Below, piece by piece: positions 7,423 to 15,627 of a stretch of 64,000 bases of DNA. The translations under genes were made by a program, and so were the position numbers. Under the pieces are notes generated by a model. That model did no database searches, had not been told where the DNA came from, and was given only the letters and a program-made list of their open reading frames with translations. Origin of the DNA: Chloroflexota bacterium (GTDB lineage: Bacteria > Chloroflexota > Anaerolineae > UBA2200 > JACIWT01); contig JACIWT010000004.1 of assembly GCA_014360825.1 (NCBI GenBank), positions 143,233 to 207,232 on the forward strand, in the 5' to 3' direction. How positions within the stretch are numbered: the first letter of the stretch is position 1; every line of letters begins with the position of its first letter.

Positions 7423-8946
7423 CTATGGTTTAATCAGCCCTCGTTCCTCATCGGCAGCCAGGCTTTTCCACAGGCTCTCGTTTTCATCAGGCGGGGTTAC
7501 GGGTATCTCCTCCGTCGCCTCGGCGGGCGCGTTGGCGGCAGGTTGGACTTCCTCGGAGGACGATACCAGAACGGTCTCGACGCCCGTTTCCTTCGGCTCG
7601 GCTTCCCCTGTGCTTCCCGACGCAACGATAGCGCTGGCGGGTGCACTCGCCTCCTCCTCTTCTTGCCGAGCCAGCCATTCTTCCCGCTCTTCATCGGTCA
7701 CGCGTCTCAGGCTCAGACCAATGCGCCGGCGGCGGGCATCCACCTTGATCACACGGAACAGGTGTCGCTCCCCCTCGGCGATGACCCGGCGCGGATCGGC
7801 TGGGGGCTTGTTGGCTAGTTCGGAGACGTGGACCAGGCCCTCAATGCCCTCCTCCAACTCCACAAAGGCCCCGAAATCCACCACCCTGCTGACGGTGCCC
7901 TCCACCAACTGGTCCACCCAGTAGTTGTCTTCCGCGAACAGCCAGGGATCTGGGCGCAGGCGCTTCAGGCTCAGGGCGATGCGGTTGTGCTCTCGGTCCA
8001 CCCGCAGCACATGGGCCTCCAATTCATCGCCGACCTTGACCAGTTTCCGCGGGTTCTGGACCTGGCCCCAAGAGAGTTCGGAGATGTGGATCAGGCCATC
8101 CGCCCCGCCAAGGTCCACAAAGACCCCGAAATCGGCGATGCTGCTCACCCGGCCCCGCACCGTGCTGCCCTCCTGAAGGCTGTTCAATAATTGCTCCCGC
8201 CGGATGGCACGCCACTCTCGCATTGCCAGGCGCACCGAGAAGACCAAGCGCCTGTGTTCGCGGTCCACCTCAATGACTTTCAGGGGCAGTTTCTGGCCCA
8301 CCAGTTTTGCCATGCGCTCCTCGCGCTGGGCAGGGCTCAGACTACGCGGCATATTCGCGAGATGAGAGGCGGGGACAAAGCCGCGTATCCTCCCGAAGGG
8401 CACGATAAGCCCACCACGGTTGTACCCTGTCACCTGGCCCTCCCAAATCCCCCGGGACGAGGCCAGCTCTTCGGCTCGGATCCAGTCCTGCTCCATCCAC
8501 CCGCGATGCAAAGAGACGATGAGGTTGCCTTCGTGATCTCGCGGTCGGAGCACATACACCGGCACCACATCACCTGGGTGAATGCCGGCCAAAACCTTTT
8601 TGTCCACCCTCTGTAGGTCGTTGGCAGGTACCAGGCCCTCGCGCTTGAGCCCCAAATCCACGATCATGCCATCGGGATTCATAGCCAACACCGTCCCGCG
8701 CCGGAGTTCCCCTCGCCGTGGACCCTGATAGTCGTACTCTCCGGCCAGCGCTTGCTCCATGCTATGGCTGTTCTCTTTTGCGACCTCCTGCTCCGAGGAC
8801 TGTTCTGGCACTGAGATTGGGACACTCTCTTCTGCGCTTAGCGAGACTCGTCCGACGTGTTCAGCACCTCCTGTTATCGCAGGCGCCTCTGGCGCTTGCT
8901 CCTGCGGCTGCGTTTCGGGCGCAGCGCTTCCGGCTACATATTCCAT
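7423..8946 (-). CDS. rpsA: Ribosomal protein S1-like protein with four S1 domains
   Basis: 507 residues. An acidic N-terminal tail of about 75 residues precedes four OB-fold S1 repeats at roughly 78-147, 165-235, 255-325 and 343-412. Examples are RGRVSSIADFGVFVDLGG (third) and GTVSRVVDFGAFVELEEG (fourth). A Glu/Ala/Pro-rich tail of about 95 residues follows. Four repeats is the form common outside Proteobacteria, where E. coli S1 has six. The third and fourth repeats are the best conserved, as expected for RNA-binding repeats. S1 helps unfold and recruit mRNA on the 30S subunit. The gene has its own consensus promoter and a 265-base leader, suggesting post-initiation control. Confidence 0.9.
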   Translation of the reverse strand: MEYVAGSAAPETQPQEQAPEAPAITGGAEHVGRVSLSAEESVPISVPEQSSEQEVAKENSHSMEQALAGEYDYQGPRRGELRRGTVLAMNPDGMIVDLGLKREGLVPANDLQRVDKKVLAGIHPGDVVPVYVLRPRDHEGNLIVSLHRGWMEQDWIRAEELASSRGIWEGQVTGYNRGGLIVPFGRIRGFVPASHLANMPRSLSPAQREERMAKLVGQKLPLKVIEVDREHRRLVFSVRLAMREWRAIRREQLLNSLQEGSTVRGRVSSIADFGVFVDLGGADGLIHISELSWGQVQNPRKLVKVGDELEAHVLRVDREHNRIALSLKRLRPDPWLFAEDNYWVDQLVEGTVSRVVDFGAFVELEEGIEGLVHVSELANKPPADPRRVIAEGERHLFRVIKVDARRRRIGLSLRRVTDEEREEWLARQEEEEASAPASAIVASGSTGEAEPKETGVETVLVSSSEEVQPAANAPAEATEEIPVTPPDENESLWKSLAADEERGLIKP

Positions 8947-9212
8947 AAAGCCTCCACTATAGCGGGATGAATCCCACCCATATCGGTGGTGATGAGTGCG
9001 ACCTTTTCACAACACAAAACTCGGTGCCCTGCCCGGCACAAAAGCCGATGGGAACCGAGTCTCACCATTCGAACTGATGCAACGGATAAGCGCAAAAAGT
9101 GCAGCCCGTGTCCCAGCCGTTCTTGGACGGTAAGCGGCAGGACGTACTATGCCCCACAACGCGGCCCTGACCTCAAGACTATAAGGTCGGCCCCGAGATA
9201 TGAGATTACCCT
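8947..9212 (-). promoter_or_regulatory. Structured rpsA 5' leader (or a separate small RNA ahead of rpsA)
   Basis: The 370-base gap upstream of rpsA holds a transcript leader, not a gene. In minus-strand order it can fold into GACCT/AGGTC flanked by GGCC pairs near the 5' end, then a GTCC-GCC/GGC-GGGAC closing stem around CCGTCCAAGAACGG. Next comes the terminator-like hairpin at 9019-9060, then a short stretch with the rpsA ribosome-binding site (GGAGG at about 8955). I could not match it to a named riboswitch, T-box, SRP RNA or 6S RNA consensus. Confidence 0.5.
9010..9060 (-). terminator. Terminator-like hairpin inside the rpsA leader (possible attenuator)
   Basis: On the minus strand ACTCGGT (9060-9054) pairs with ACCGAGT (9025-9019). 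Inner pairings are CCC with GGG and CGGC with GCCG. The stem is followed directly by TTTTGTGTTG. The site lies between the rpsA promoter and start codon. Confidence 0.65.
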
Positions 9213-9218
9213 GTGATT

Positions 9219-9247
9219 ATTCTACACCAATCCAGGGGAATTGTCAA
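9219..9247 (-). promoter_or_regulatory. rpsA promoter
   Basis: On the minus strand TTGACA (9247-9242), exactly 17 bases, TAGAAT (9224-9219). This is a near-perfect housekeeping-sigma promoter about 270 bases upstream of the S1 start codon. Confidence 0.8.
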
Positions 9248-9317
9248 CAAAGTTGTGCGGAGTGCGGACATTTACGTTCAGGGCCGAGCATGAGGTTGGG
9301 CTCTCCTGCAAAGGGGT

Positions 9318-10361
9318 CTAATGGGACTCGCTGCGGGGCGCAGCAACGGATGCGCGAATGACCAATTCTGTGGGCAAGGTGCGGCGCTCGCTGGTCAGTT
9401 CGCCCCACAGGACTTTGACCAGCAATTCGGCCGCCTGTTCGCCCTTGTCCACAATAGGTTGGCGCACCGTGGTCAACGGAGGGGTAGCGCACCCGGCTTC
9501 TGGAATGTCATCGTAGCCGATCACGGAGAGGTCCCTTGGCACTTCCAGACCGTACTGCTGAGCAGCGCCCATCACTCCCAAGGCAATGATGTCGCTCATG
9601 GCGATGATGACAGTGGGTGGCGACGGCGCTTGCCATAGGCGATGGAAAACTTCTGCCCCGCCCTCGATGCTGTTTTCACACTCCACTATTTGGACCTCCG
9701 AGTGGTCGAGGGACAAACCAACAGTTGCCAGCGCCTCTGAGTAGCCCGCTAAGCGCCAGCGAAGTGTACCAGTGTACTCGTGCCATCCCCCTTCTTTGCC
9801 TGACTCAAATGCGGCAATGGCAATGCGCCGATGCCCACAGTGAAGGGCATACATCATAGCCGCCCGCGCACCCTGGTAGTCCTCGATATTGATGCCGGGT
9901 ACCCCATCCAGCGGCTCGCTATCCACCATCACAAAGGGCACGTGCCGCTGGCGAAGGATGTTCACGACCGGGTCTTGAGGTTCCAGGCCCAGGACCACGA
10001 ACCCATCCGCAATGGCGTGATCCACCGCCTTGAGCATCGAACCCTCGACTGGGGGAATCAGCATCAGCGACAAGGCTTCCTGATCACAAGTCCGCCCAAT
10101 TCCACGTATGAACTGGATGAAGAAAGGGTTTTCCAGAATCGTGGGAATATCTTGGGGCAGAAGTAACCCCAATACTCCAGCCCGCCCGATGTTCAGGCTG
10201 CGCGCGATCGGGTGGGGAGCGTATCCTAATTCCTTCGCCACTGCTAAGATCTTCTGAACCGTAGCCTCCGAAAGGCGCGAAGGGTCATTGAAGGCGAAGG
10301 AGACGGCAGTCTTCGAAACACCGGCTCGTTCGGCAACATCTTTGATCGTCACTCGGGCCAT
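9318..10361 (-). CDS. LacI-family transcriptional regulator
   Basis: 347 residues. The N-terminal helix-turn-helix (VTIKDVAERAGVSKTAVSFA) and hinge (ARSLNIGRAG) are typical of LacI/PurR proteins. A periplasmic-binding-protein-like sugar domain follows (residues about 60-340), with LSVIGYDDIPEA near 280. It is the last gene of the minus-strand sugar cluster, 52 bases after the GH13 gene. It most likely controls the promoter and perfect palindrome upstream of the binding-protein gene (15338-15389). The effector is probably a maltooligosaccharide or related sugar, inferred from the GH13 neighbour. Confidence 0.92.
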   Translation of the reverse strand: MARVTIKDVAERAGVSKTAVSFAFNDPSRLSEATVQKILAVAKELGYAPHPIARSLNIGRAGVLGLLLPQDIPTILENPFFIQFIRGIGRTCDQEALSLMLIPPVEGSMLKAVDHAIADGFVVLGLEPQDPVVNILRQRHVPFVMVDSEPLDGVPGINIEDYQGARAAMMYALHCGHRRIAIAAFESGKEGGWHEYTGTLRWRLAGYSEALATVGLSLDHSEVQIVECENSIEGGAEVFHRLWQAPSPPTVIIAMSDIIALGVMGAAQQYGLEVPRDLSVIGYDDIPEAGCATPPLTTVRQPIVDKGEQAAELLVKVLWGELTSERRTLPTELVIRASVAAPRSESH

Positions 10362-10412
10362 TTATCTCTCCTGAGAACAACCGTAAACATACGCGCGGTC
10401 GACGGTCGTATT

Positions 10413-11795
10413 TTACTCCGTTTCGCCCACTAAGACCAGGGCAGAGCGCCCCCCGATCTCAATAGGCTCTGTGCTCTGATAAACCCTGCCGGACAGTTCA
10501 TCACGCCACACGGGCTTGGCACACCAATACTCCTCCGGCAGCCGAAAAGCCTGGGCCATGGCTCCCCGGTTGACACACACAACAACCCGATCAGTCTCCA
10601 ACCCCCGTTCAAAGGCGTATACGTCATCTGAGGCATACACGGTGCGGATAGTTCCCCGACGCAGAGCGGGGTGCGCCTTGCGGATGCGGATCAGGTGGCG
10701 ATGCCACCCCAGTAGTTCCCCATCCTGCGCCGCAGGGTCCCATACCATTGGGCGACGGCAGTCAGGATCGTTCTCCCCGGTCATCCCCACCTCGTCCCCG
10801 TAGTAGATCATCGGGACGCCAATGTAGGTGAAGAGGAAGGTGGTCGCCGCCCTGAAGCGCTCCTTATCACCCTGACATAAGGTGAGGAAGCGGGGCGTAT
10901 CGTGACTCCCCAGCAGGTTCAGCATCGTATAGGCTGTCTCTCCCGGATGCTCCGCCCGCAGAGCGGCCAGTTCGCGGTCGAAAGCCGGGCCATCCAACTT
11001 CCCACGCAGGAAGAAATCCAGGATGAGGTCGCGCAGGCGATAGTTCATCGCCCCATCACACTCATCTCCCTGGAGCCAATCCGTCGCCTGCTGCCAGATC
11101 TCGGCCACAATGTACAATTCTGGGTTGATCTCTTTCACCGCCCGACGAAACCCCTTCCAGAAGCGGTGGTTCATCAAGAACGGGACATCTAATCGCCAAC
11201 CATCAATCCCTTCGCGGGTCCAGTGTCGTGCCACGTCATATAAATAGTGACGGACCTCCGGATTATGGACATTCAGTTTCACCAGGTAATCGGCGTTTTC
11301 GAAGGTGGCGTAGTTTGGCGTTGGCTTCTTGGTAACCGGGAGGTCCTCGATGTAGAACCAGTTCACATACGGTGATGCTTCGCCCCGCTCGACCACGTCC
11401 CGAAAGGCCCAGAATCCCTCCCCCACATGGTTGAAGACTGCGTCCAACACGATCCGAATGCTCCGCCGGTGGGCCTCTCGGAGGAGTCGCCGGAAGGTCT
11501 CCAGGTCTCCAAAATGGGGGTCAATGCGATAGTAGTCCACCGTGTCGTATTTGTGGTTCGTATTGGCAGCGAAGATGGGTGTCAGATAGAGGGCATTGAT
11601 GCCCAACGTTTCCAGGTACTCCAATCCATTGATGATCCCCTGCAAATCGCCGCCGAAGAAATTCGTCCGGGTCGGGATTCCGCCCCACGGTTCGACACCG
11701 GGCGGGTCGTTGCTGGGGTCACCGTTGGCGAAGCGCTCGGGGAAGATCTCGTAGAAAACAGCGTCTTTGACCCAGTCTGGGATTGGATATGTCAT
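10413..11795 (-). CDS. GH13 alpha-amylase-family enzyme, neopullulanase/cyclomaltodextrinase-like
   Basis: 460 residues, without a signal peptide, so it acts in the cytoplasm on imported sugars. The four GH13 motifs are present: DAVFNH (118-123), GWRLDVP with nucleophile Asp203, AEIW with acid/base Glu232, and GSHDTPR with Asp299. The N-terminal starch-binding domain of classical neopullulanases is missing, because the protein begins directly with the barrel (WVKDAVFYEIFPERFANGD). It sits between the permease genes and the regulator, consistent with hydrolysis of transported maltooligosaccharides or cyclodextrins. The exact substrate cannot be told from sequence. Confidence 0.9.
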   Translation of the reverse strand: MTYPIPDWVKDAVFYEIFPERFANGDPSNDPPGVEPWGGIPTRTNFFGGDLQGIINGLEYLETLGINALYLTPIFAANTNHKYDTVDYYRIDPHFGDLETFRRLLREAHRRSIRIVLDAVFNHVGEGFWAFRDVVERGEASPYVNWFYIEDLPVTKKPTPNYATFENADYLVKLNVHNPEVRHYLYDVARHWTREGIDGWRLDVPFLMNHRFWKGFRRAVKEINPELYIVAEIWQQATDWLQGDECDGAMNYRLRDLILDFFLRGKLDGPAFDRELAALRAEHPGETAYTMLNLLGSHDTPRFLTLCQGDKERFRAATTFLFTYIGVPMIYYGDEVGMTGENDPDCRRPMVWDPAAQDGELLGWHRHLIRIRKAHPALRRGTIRTVYASDDVYAFERGLETDRVVVCVNRGAMAQAFRLPEEYWCAKPVWRDELSGRVYQSTEPIEIGGRSALVLVGETE

Positions 11796-11875
11796 GGTTC
11801 ACCTGAACACCTATTATGATGATATGTTACCCTGCCAATAGCAAAACGCAAGGGCGATTCTCTACATTCCCCTCG

Positions 11876-12724
11876 TTAACCTTTCATGCCACCCAAAGTC
11901 ATCCCGGCCTCCATCTGCTGATGAGATAGCACAAACAACAGGATCATCGGCAGGCTGTATATGAGGGACATCGCTGCAAAGCGGTTCCATGGCGTTTCCC
12001 ACCGGACTTGGAGGGTAACAAGGCCTACGGGTAGAGTGAAATGCTCTGGTCCCAAAAGCGTCCCTGCGATAACCCATTCACTCCAGGTGAAGATGGAGAT
12101 GAAAATGATGGCAACGAGAATTCCAGGTCTTGCTATCGGTACGATGACATAACGCAAGTTCTGGATGAATGAGGCCCCATCGAGAAATGCTGCTTCATCA
12201 AAATCCCGCGGCAAGGAGTCGAAGTATGTTTTCAGGTACCAGGTGACGAAGGGCACATTGCTGGCCGCGTAAATCAAGCCCACAACCGCTAACGAGTCTA
12301 TCAATCCGAGACGAACTAATAATAGATAAAGTCCTATCAAGCCCACTACACTCATGCCACTCATGAACTGCGCCAGAACAAAGTAGGAGTAAAGAAGACT
12401 TTCCTTTCCATAAAACTTGAATCTCGAAAAACCATAAGCCGCTGGGACCGTTACTACCAGTGAAGAGACAAGCGTTATGGCATAAACGATCAGGCTGTTT
12501 TTCGCGTAAAGCCAGAATTTGGACTCCAGGAAAACCCATCGAAACGCATCTAATGTTGCCTGAGCAGGGATGATCCTGGTCTCGGTTGTGTACAAAGTCG
12601 AATAAGGTCTGACTGAGGACGAGATTATCCAAACGAGTGGGTAGAGTAATACGAATAAAATCAGAATCGCGATCGCTGTGAAGCCCGCGCTGAGCACTTT
12701 GCGCCTGATTCCACCCATTTTCAC
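11876..12724 (-). CDS. Sugar ABC transporter permease, MalG type
   Basis: 282 residues with six predicted membrane helices. The EAA loop (EAAFLDGASFIQNLRYVIVP, about residues 188-207) contacts the ATPase. The C-terminal sequence WETPWNRFAAMSLIYSLPM is typical of the CUT1 MalG/LacG group. The start overlaps the stop of the upstream permease by four bases, indicating translational coupling. No ATP-binding subunit is encoded nearby, so a shared MsmK/UgpC-like ATPase elsewhere is expected. Confidence 0.92.
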   Translation of the reverse strand: MKMGGIRRKVLSAGFTAIAILILFVLLYPLVWIISSSVRPYSTLYTTETRIIPAQATLDAFRWVFLESKFWLYAKNSLIVYAITLVSSLVVTVPAAYGFSRFKFYGKESLLYSYFVLAQFMSGMSVVGLIGLYLLLVRLGLIDSLAVVGLIYAASNVPFVTWYLKTYFDSLPRDFDEAAFLDGASFIQNLRYVIVPIARPGILVAIIFISIFTWSEWVIAGTLLGPEHFTLPVGLVTLQVRWETPWNRFAAMSLIYSLPMILLFVLSHQQMEAGMTLGGMKG

Positions 12725-13623
12725 GCCTCTTCGGTCAGCCTGGATGTCTTGGAAAAGAGGACCACCAATATGATCAAAATGCCGAAAACGAGCACCATAA
12801 AGGCTGCCGCATAGCCGTAGCGTCCCAAGTCAAATGCTCGCTTATATCCGTGAACCAAGAGGAATTCATTGCTCCCCGCTGGACCCCCTTTGTTCATCAG
12901 GAATGGAACTCCAAAAATCATATAGGAAGCAATGGTTGTCATTAGCGTTGCCCATAGAAAAGGTCTCTTGATCAGCGGCAGGGTAATATACCGGAATGTA
13001 TCCCATGAACTGGCTCCGTCCACGATAGCCGACTCATAAAGGTCAGGGGGGATGCTTTGTATCGCGGCTAACGTGACCGTCATCATGAATGGGTAAGCCA
13101 GGTAGGTTTCTACCACGTTGTAGGCGAAAAAGGCGTTCCGCGCATCATTCAGCCAATTCACCGCTGGTAAACTCATGGACCGGAGCACCTGATTGATCAC
13201 CCCGAAATCCTGATTAAACATGCCCCTCCAGATCAGGACCAGGAAAAACCAAGGCACAGCCCATGGGGTGAGGAAAAAAGGACGGAGTACCCGCTGCAAC
13301 TTCAGGTAAGGAGAGCTAAGCAAGCTGGCAAAAAAGAGGCCTGCAAGAACCTTTAGAGAGACGCTCGTGAGCATGAAGAGAAAAGTTCTCAATAAAGGAG
13401 AGAAGAACTTGCCTTCAACAAGCAACTTCCGGTAATTGTCCAAACCTATTGATTCATACCCGCTCACAAAGTTGAAGAAGTTTGCGTTTGTGGTGGACAA
13501 TCGTATCGAATAAGCAATCGGGTACAGGAAGAAAAACAGGAAGAACGCCAGACCGGGCAGAACGAGCAAATAGGCTGTTCTCGTGCGCCAGATTGGCGAT
13601 CCCCCACGCTTCTGAAAGGACAT
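12721..13623 (-). CDS. Sugar ABC transporter permease, MalF type
   Basis: 300 residues, six predicted helices, with an EAA-loop variant (ESAIVDGASSWDTFRYITLP). A short cytoplasmic N-terminus leads into the first helix (AYLLVLPGLAFFLFFFLYPI). It has the CUT1 MalF/UgpA arrangement and forms the channel with the MalG-type partner. The gene lies 217 bases downstream of the binding-protein gene, and a strong hairpin between them probably sets a higher level for the binding protein. Confidence 0.92.
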   Translation of the reverse strand: MSFQKRGGSPIWRTRTAYLLVLPGLAFFLFFFLYPIAYSIRLSTTNANFFNFVSGYESIGLDNYRKLLVEGKFFSPLLRTFLFMLTSVSLKVLAGLFFASLLSSPYLKLQRVLRPFFLTPWAVPWFFLVLIWRGMFNQDFGVINQVLRSMSLPAVNWLNDARNAFFAYNVVETYLAYPFMMTVTLAAIQSIPPDLYESAIVDGASSWDTFRYITLPLIKRPFLWATLMTTIASYMIFGVPFLMNKGGPAGSNEFLLVHGYKRAFDLGRYGYAAAFMVLVFGILIILVVLFSKTSRLTEEA

Positions 13624-13743
13624 TTTTCCCTTCCATCCTATTTACTCAGGATAGATAACCAATTGTGCCAAACTCTGACGAAATCTGCAAAACTACGGTA
13701 ACCGACGAACGGTTTGCTCAGACCCTTCCGTTGCCCTAAAGCC

Positions 13744-13775
13744 GCCCAAGGCTGAACATGTGTTCAGCCTTGGGC
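13744..13775. terminator. Strong hairpin between binding-protein and permease genes
   Basis: GCCCAAGGCTGAACA (13744-13758) and TGTTCAGCCTTGGGC (13761-13775) form a perfect 15-bp stem with a two-base centre. No long T run follows in either direction. It probably stabilises or partly terminates the binding-protein mRNA, as malE-malF intergenic palindromes do in enteric bacteria. Confidence 0.75.
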
Positions 13776-13839
13776 GCTGAAAGTCACGGCGATAATGTTG
13801 AGTGCACCTTATTTGCCCTCGGTCGCTGCGCAACACAGG

Positions 13840-15132
13840 CTATTGTATTTCCTTTATCGCTTCTAAGATCTCCGCTTGCGCATCGTCCAAGGCTTTGTCT
13901 ACTGGCTTGGCCCCCGTGAATATCGCTCGGAGAGCCTCGTCGAACGGCCCCCACACAGCCACCATCTCTGGGCTTGATGACATGGGCCTACCGAGCGCTA
14001 CCTGCTGCGCAAACCCGCTGATGATCGGGTCCTCCTGTATTTCGGGGAGCACCAGTGCCTCCTTGAGAACCGGGATGTAACCCAGTTGGGTAGCCCTTTG
14101 CAGAATGCGCTCCCTGCTTGTCGTCGCCCAGACCATGAAGGTAAACGCTGCTTCTTTGTCTCTGACACCCTTGGTCATGTAGATGCTTTTTACCCCCATA
14201 TATGGTTCTGGCTTTCTGCCGATCTCGGAGATCTCTGGCAGCGGGGCGATCCCGAAGTCAATGCCCGCATCTCTCCACGAACCAGTCATCCATGGGCCAT
14301 TGACGGCGAAGGGCGCTTTTTTCTCCGTGAACAACACCACTTGCGGGTCCCAAGACGGGTCATCCGACATATAGGGCTTAAACGTCTTCAGCATCCACTC
14401 CATTGCCATCTTCGTCCCGGGGCTATTGACACCCAGGGTTTTTGTTGCATCGTCCCAGAGCCAACCCCCGTATGCGTGTATGAATCCGGAGGCTAGGAAT
14501 GGCACCATGGGGAAACTGATCCCATAATATCCTTGTGCTTTGAACTCCGCCATGAGGGCCACCAATTCGTCCGTCGTCTTAGGCACCGGTCGCGAACCCA
14601 GTAGATCCTTGTTCCAGGCAAAAGCGCCTGCCTCTGCGGATATTGGTAGAGTGTAGAGTCTCCCCTCGTATTGGCCTGCTTTGAACGCTGATTCGACGAA
14701 CTGCTCTTCGAGTTTTACAGTTACGAGGTCATCGATCGGTTCGAGGAGCCCCGCTTTTACGAAGGTTCCTATCCAGTCATGGTTCCATTCAAAAAGGTCA
14801 GGCCCTGTTCCGGCAGGAATTGCCACCAGGAGCTTCTCCTTGAATGGCTCCGGAGCCAACTCGTATTTGACCTCGATGTCCGGATACAGTTTGTTGAACT
14901 CTGTTTGAATGAGGTTTTCGGTAATTCTCGCCACAGGCTCTGCATCCCCATGCCAAACCACTACGACTCGCTTTGCTGGTGTGGGGGTTGGCGGCGGTAC
15001 GGTGGGTGGTGGTACGGTTGGGGGCAGCACAGTCGGTGGTGGCGGTGCCGGCGTGGGCGTGGCCGCAGGCGCACATCCTGCCAGAACTAGCGCGAACAGC
15101 ACGCTTATCACCATCAGTTTTCTGACTTTCAT
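13840..15132 (-). CDS. Sugar ABC transporter substrate-binding lipoprotein (MalE type)
   Basis: 430 residues from the ATG at 15132. A typical lipoprotein signal (KVRKLMVISVLFALVLAGCA) has Cys20 as the lipidation site, followed by a Thr/Pro repeat linker (PPTVPPPTVPPPTPTP) that tethers the domain to the surface. The mature part matches the maltose/maltodextrin-binding family (DLFEWNHDWIGTF, then APFAVNGPWMTGSW). An in-frame ATG at 15237 was rejected because it would bury the signal peptide. It is the first gene of the sugar operon, directly behind an operator-bearing promoter. Confidence 0.93.
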   Translation of the reverse strand: MKVRKLMVISVLFALVLAGCAPAATPTPAPPPPTVLPPTVPPPTVPPPTPTPAKRVVVVWHGDAEPVARITENLIQTEFNKLYPDIEVKYELAPEPFKEKLLVAIPAGTGPDLFEWNHDWIGTFVKAGLLEPIDDLVTVKLEEQFVESAFKAGQYEGRLYTLPISAEAGAFAWNKDLLGSRPVPKTTDELVALMAEFKAQGYYGISFPMVPFLASGFIHAYGGWLWDDATKTLGVNSPGTKMAMEWMLKTFKPYMSDDPSWDPQVVLFTEKKAPFAVNGPWMTGSWRDAGIDFGIAPLPEISEIGRKPEPYMGVKSIYMTKGVRDKEAAFTFMVWATTSRERILQRATQLGYIPVLKEALVLPEIQEDPIISGFAQQVALGRPMSSSPEMVAVWGPFDEALRAIFTGAKPVDKALDDAQAEILEAIKEIQ

Positions 15133-15337
15133 CGCTTCTCCTCCCCACTTGGATTCATTCGTGATACTCTTTCCCCTGCCCTCATAAGGGCATTCCCAAC
15201 TGAAAGCCATTGGCATTATGTAAAATCTCGCGACCACCCCCTCTCATCCCTTAACAGCAGACTCCGGATACTAGACAAAATCCGCATCGCGTGGTTGCCC
15301 AGCCTGACGCAGAACCCAAGGCTCAAGACGATTGTTG

Positions 15338-15358
15338 AACCGATTTACTAAATCGGTT
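15338..15358. promoter_or_regulatory. LacI-type operator (perfect 21-bp palindrome)
   Basis: AACCGATTTA (15338-15347), a central C, then TAAATCGGTT (15349-15358), the exact reverse complement. It begins two bases downstream of the -10 box of the minus-strand sugar promoter, so a bound repressor would cover the transcription start. The odd-length palindrome has TTTA-C-TAAA at its centre rather than the usual CG step. The LacI-family protein at 9318-10361 is the obvious candidate to bind it. Confidence 0.8.
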
Positions 15359-15360
15359 TA

Positions 15361-15389
15361 ATTATACCACGTTTCGGCTTATTTGTCAA
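15361..15389 (-). promoter_or_regulatory. Promoter of the sugar uptake operon
   Basis: On the minus strand TTGACA (15389-15384), 17 bases, TATAAT (15366-15361), with an extended TGG before the -10. This is a full consensus promoter, as expected when control is left to a repressor. The leader to the binding-protein ATG is about 220 bases; I see no other gene in it. Confidence 0.85.
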
Positions 15390-15537
15390 GACCCTTGGGC
15401 CAAATTTCCCCAGGGGACGAAAACGCGATGGCATGCATCTTGGGTGTGGTTCAGAATCTCCACCGCTGAGCACGTCGAGAGCGCAGAGAATTTTGTTTTT
15501 TGGCTGCCTTTCTTAGGAAAAAGACTATCCCGGCATA

Positions 15538-15566
15538 TTGTCAAAATCGCCCCAAGCCTTTATAAT
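15538..15566 (+). promoter_or_regulatory. Promoter of the metallo-beta-lactamase-fold gene
   Basis: TTGTCA (15538-15543), 17 bases, TATAAT (15561-15566). It lies about 60 bases upstream of the start codon at 15628. Confidence 0.75.
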
Positions 15567-15627
15567 GGGTGGCTACGGAGAGAGTGTCTGAGGGAACGAT
15601 CCGTCATCCCGCTGAGGAGGGCGCGAT

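Noticed and set aside
9000..9212. SRP RNA, tmRNA, RNase P RNA, T-box or 6S RNA in the rpsA leader
   Set aside because: The SRP GGAAGGAAGCAGC-type core, the T-box AGGGTGGTACCGCG element and RNase P core sequences are all absent. A 6S-like single long hairpin with a central bubble is not evident.
14960..15080. GGT/GGC-rich repeats suggesting a minisatellite
   Set aside because: They encode the Thr/Pro linker after the lipoprotein signal of the binding protein; low complexity there is expected.
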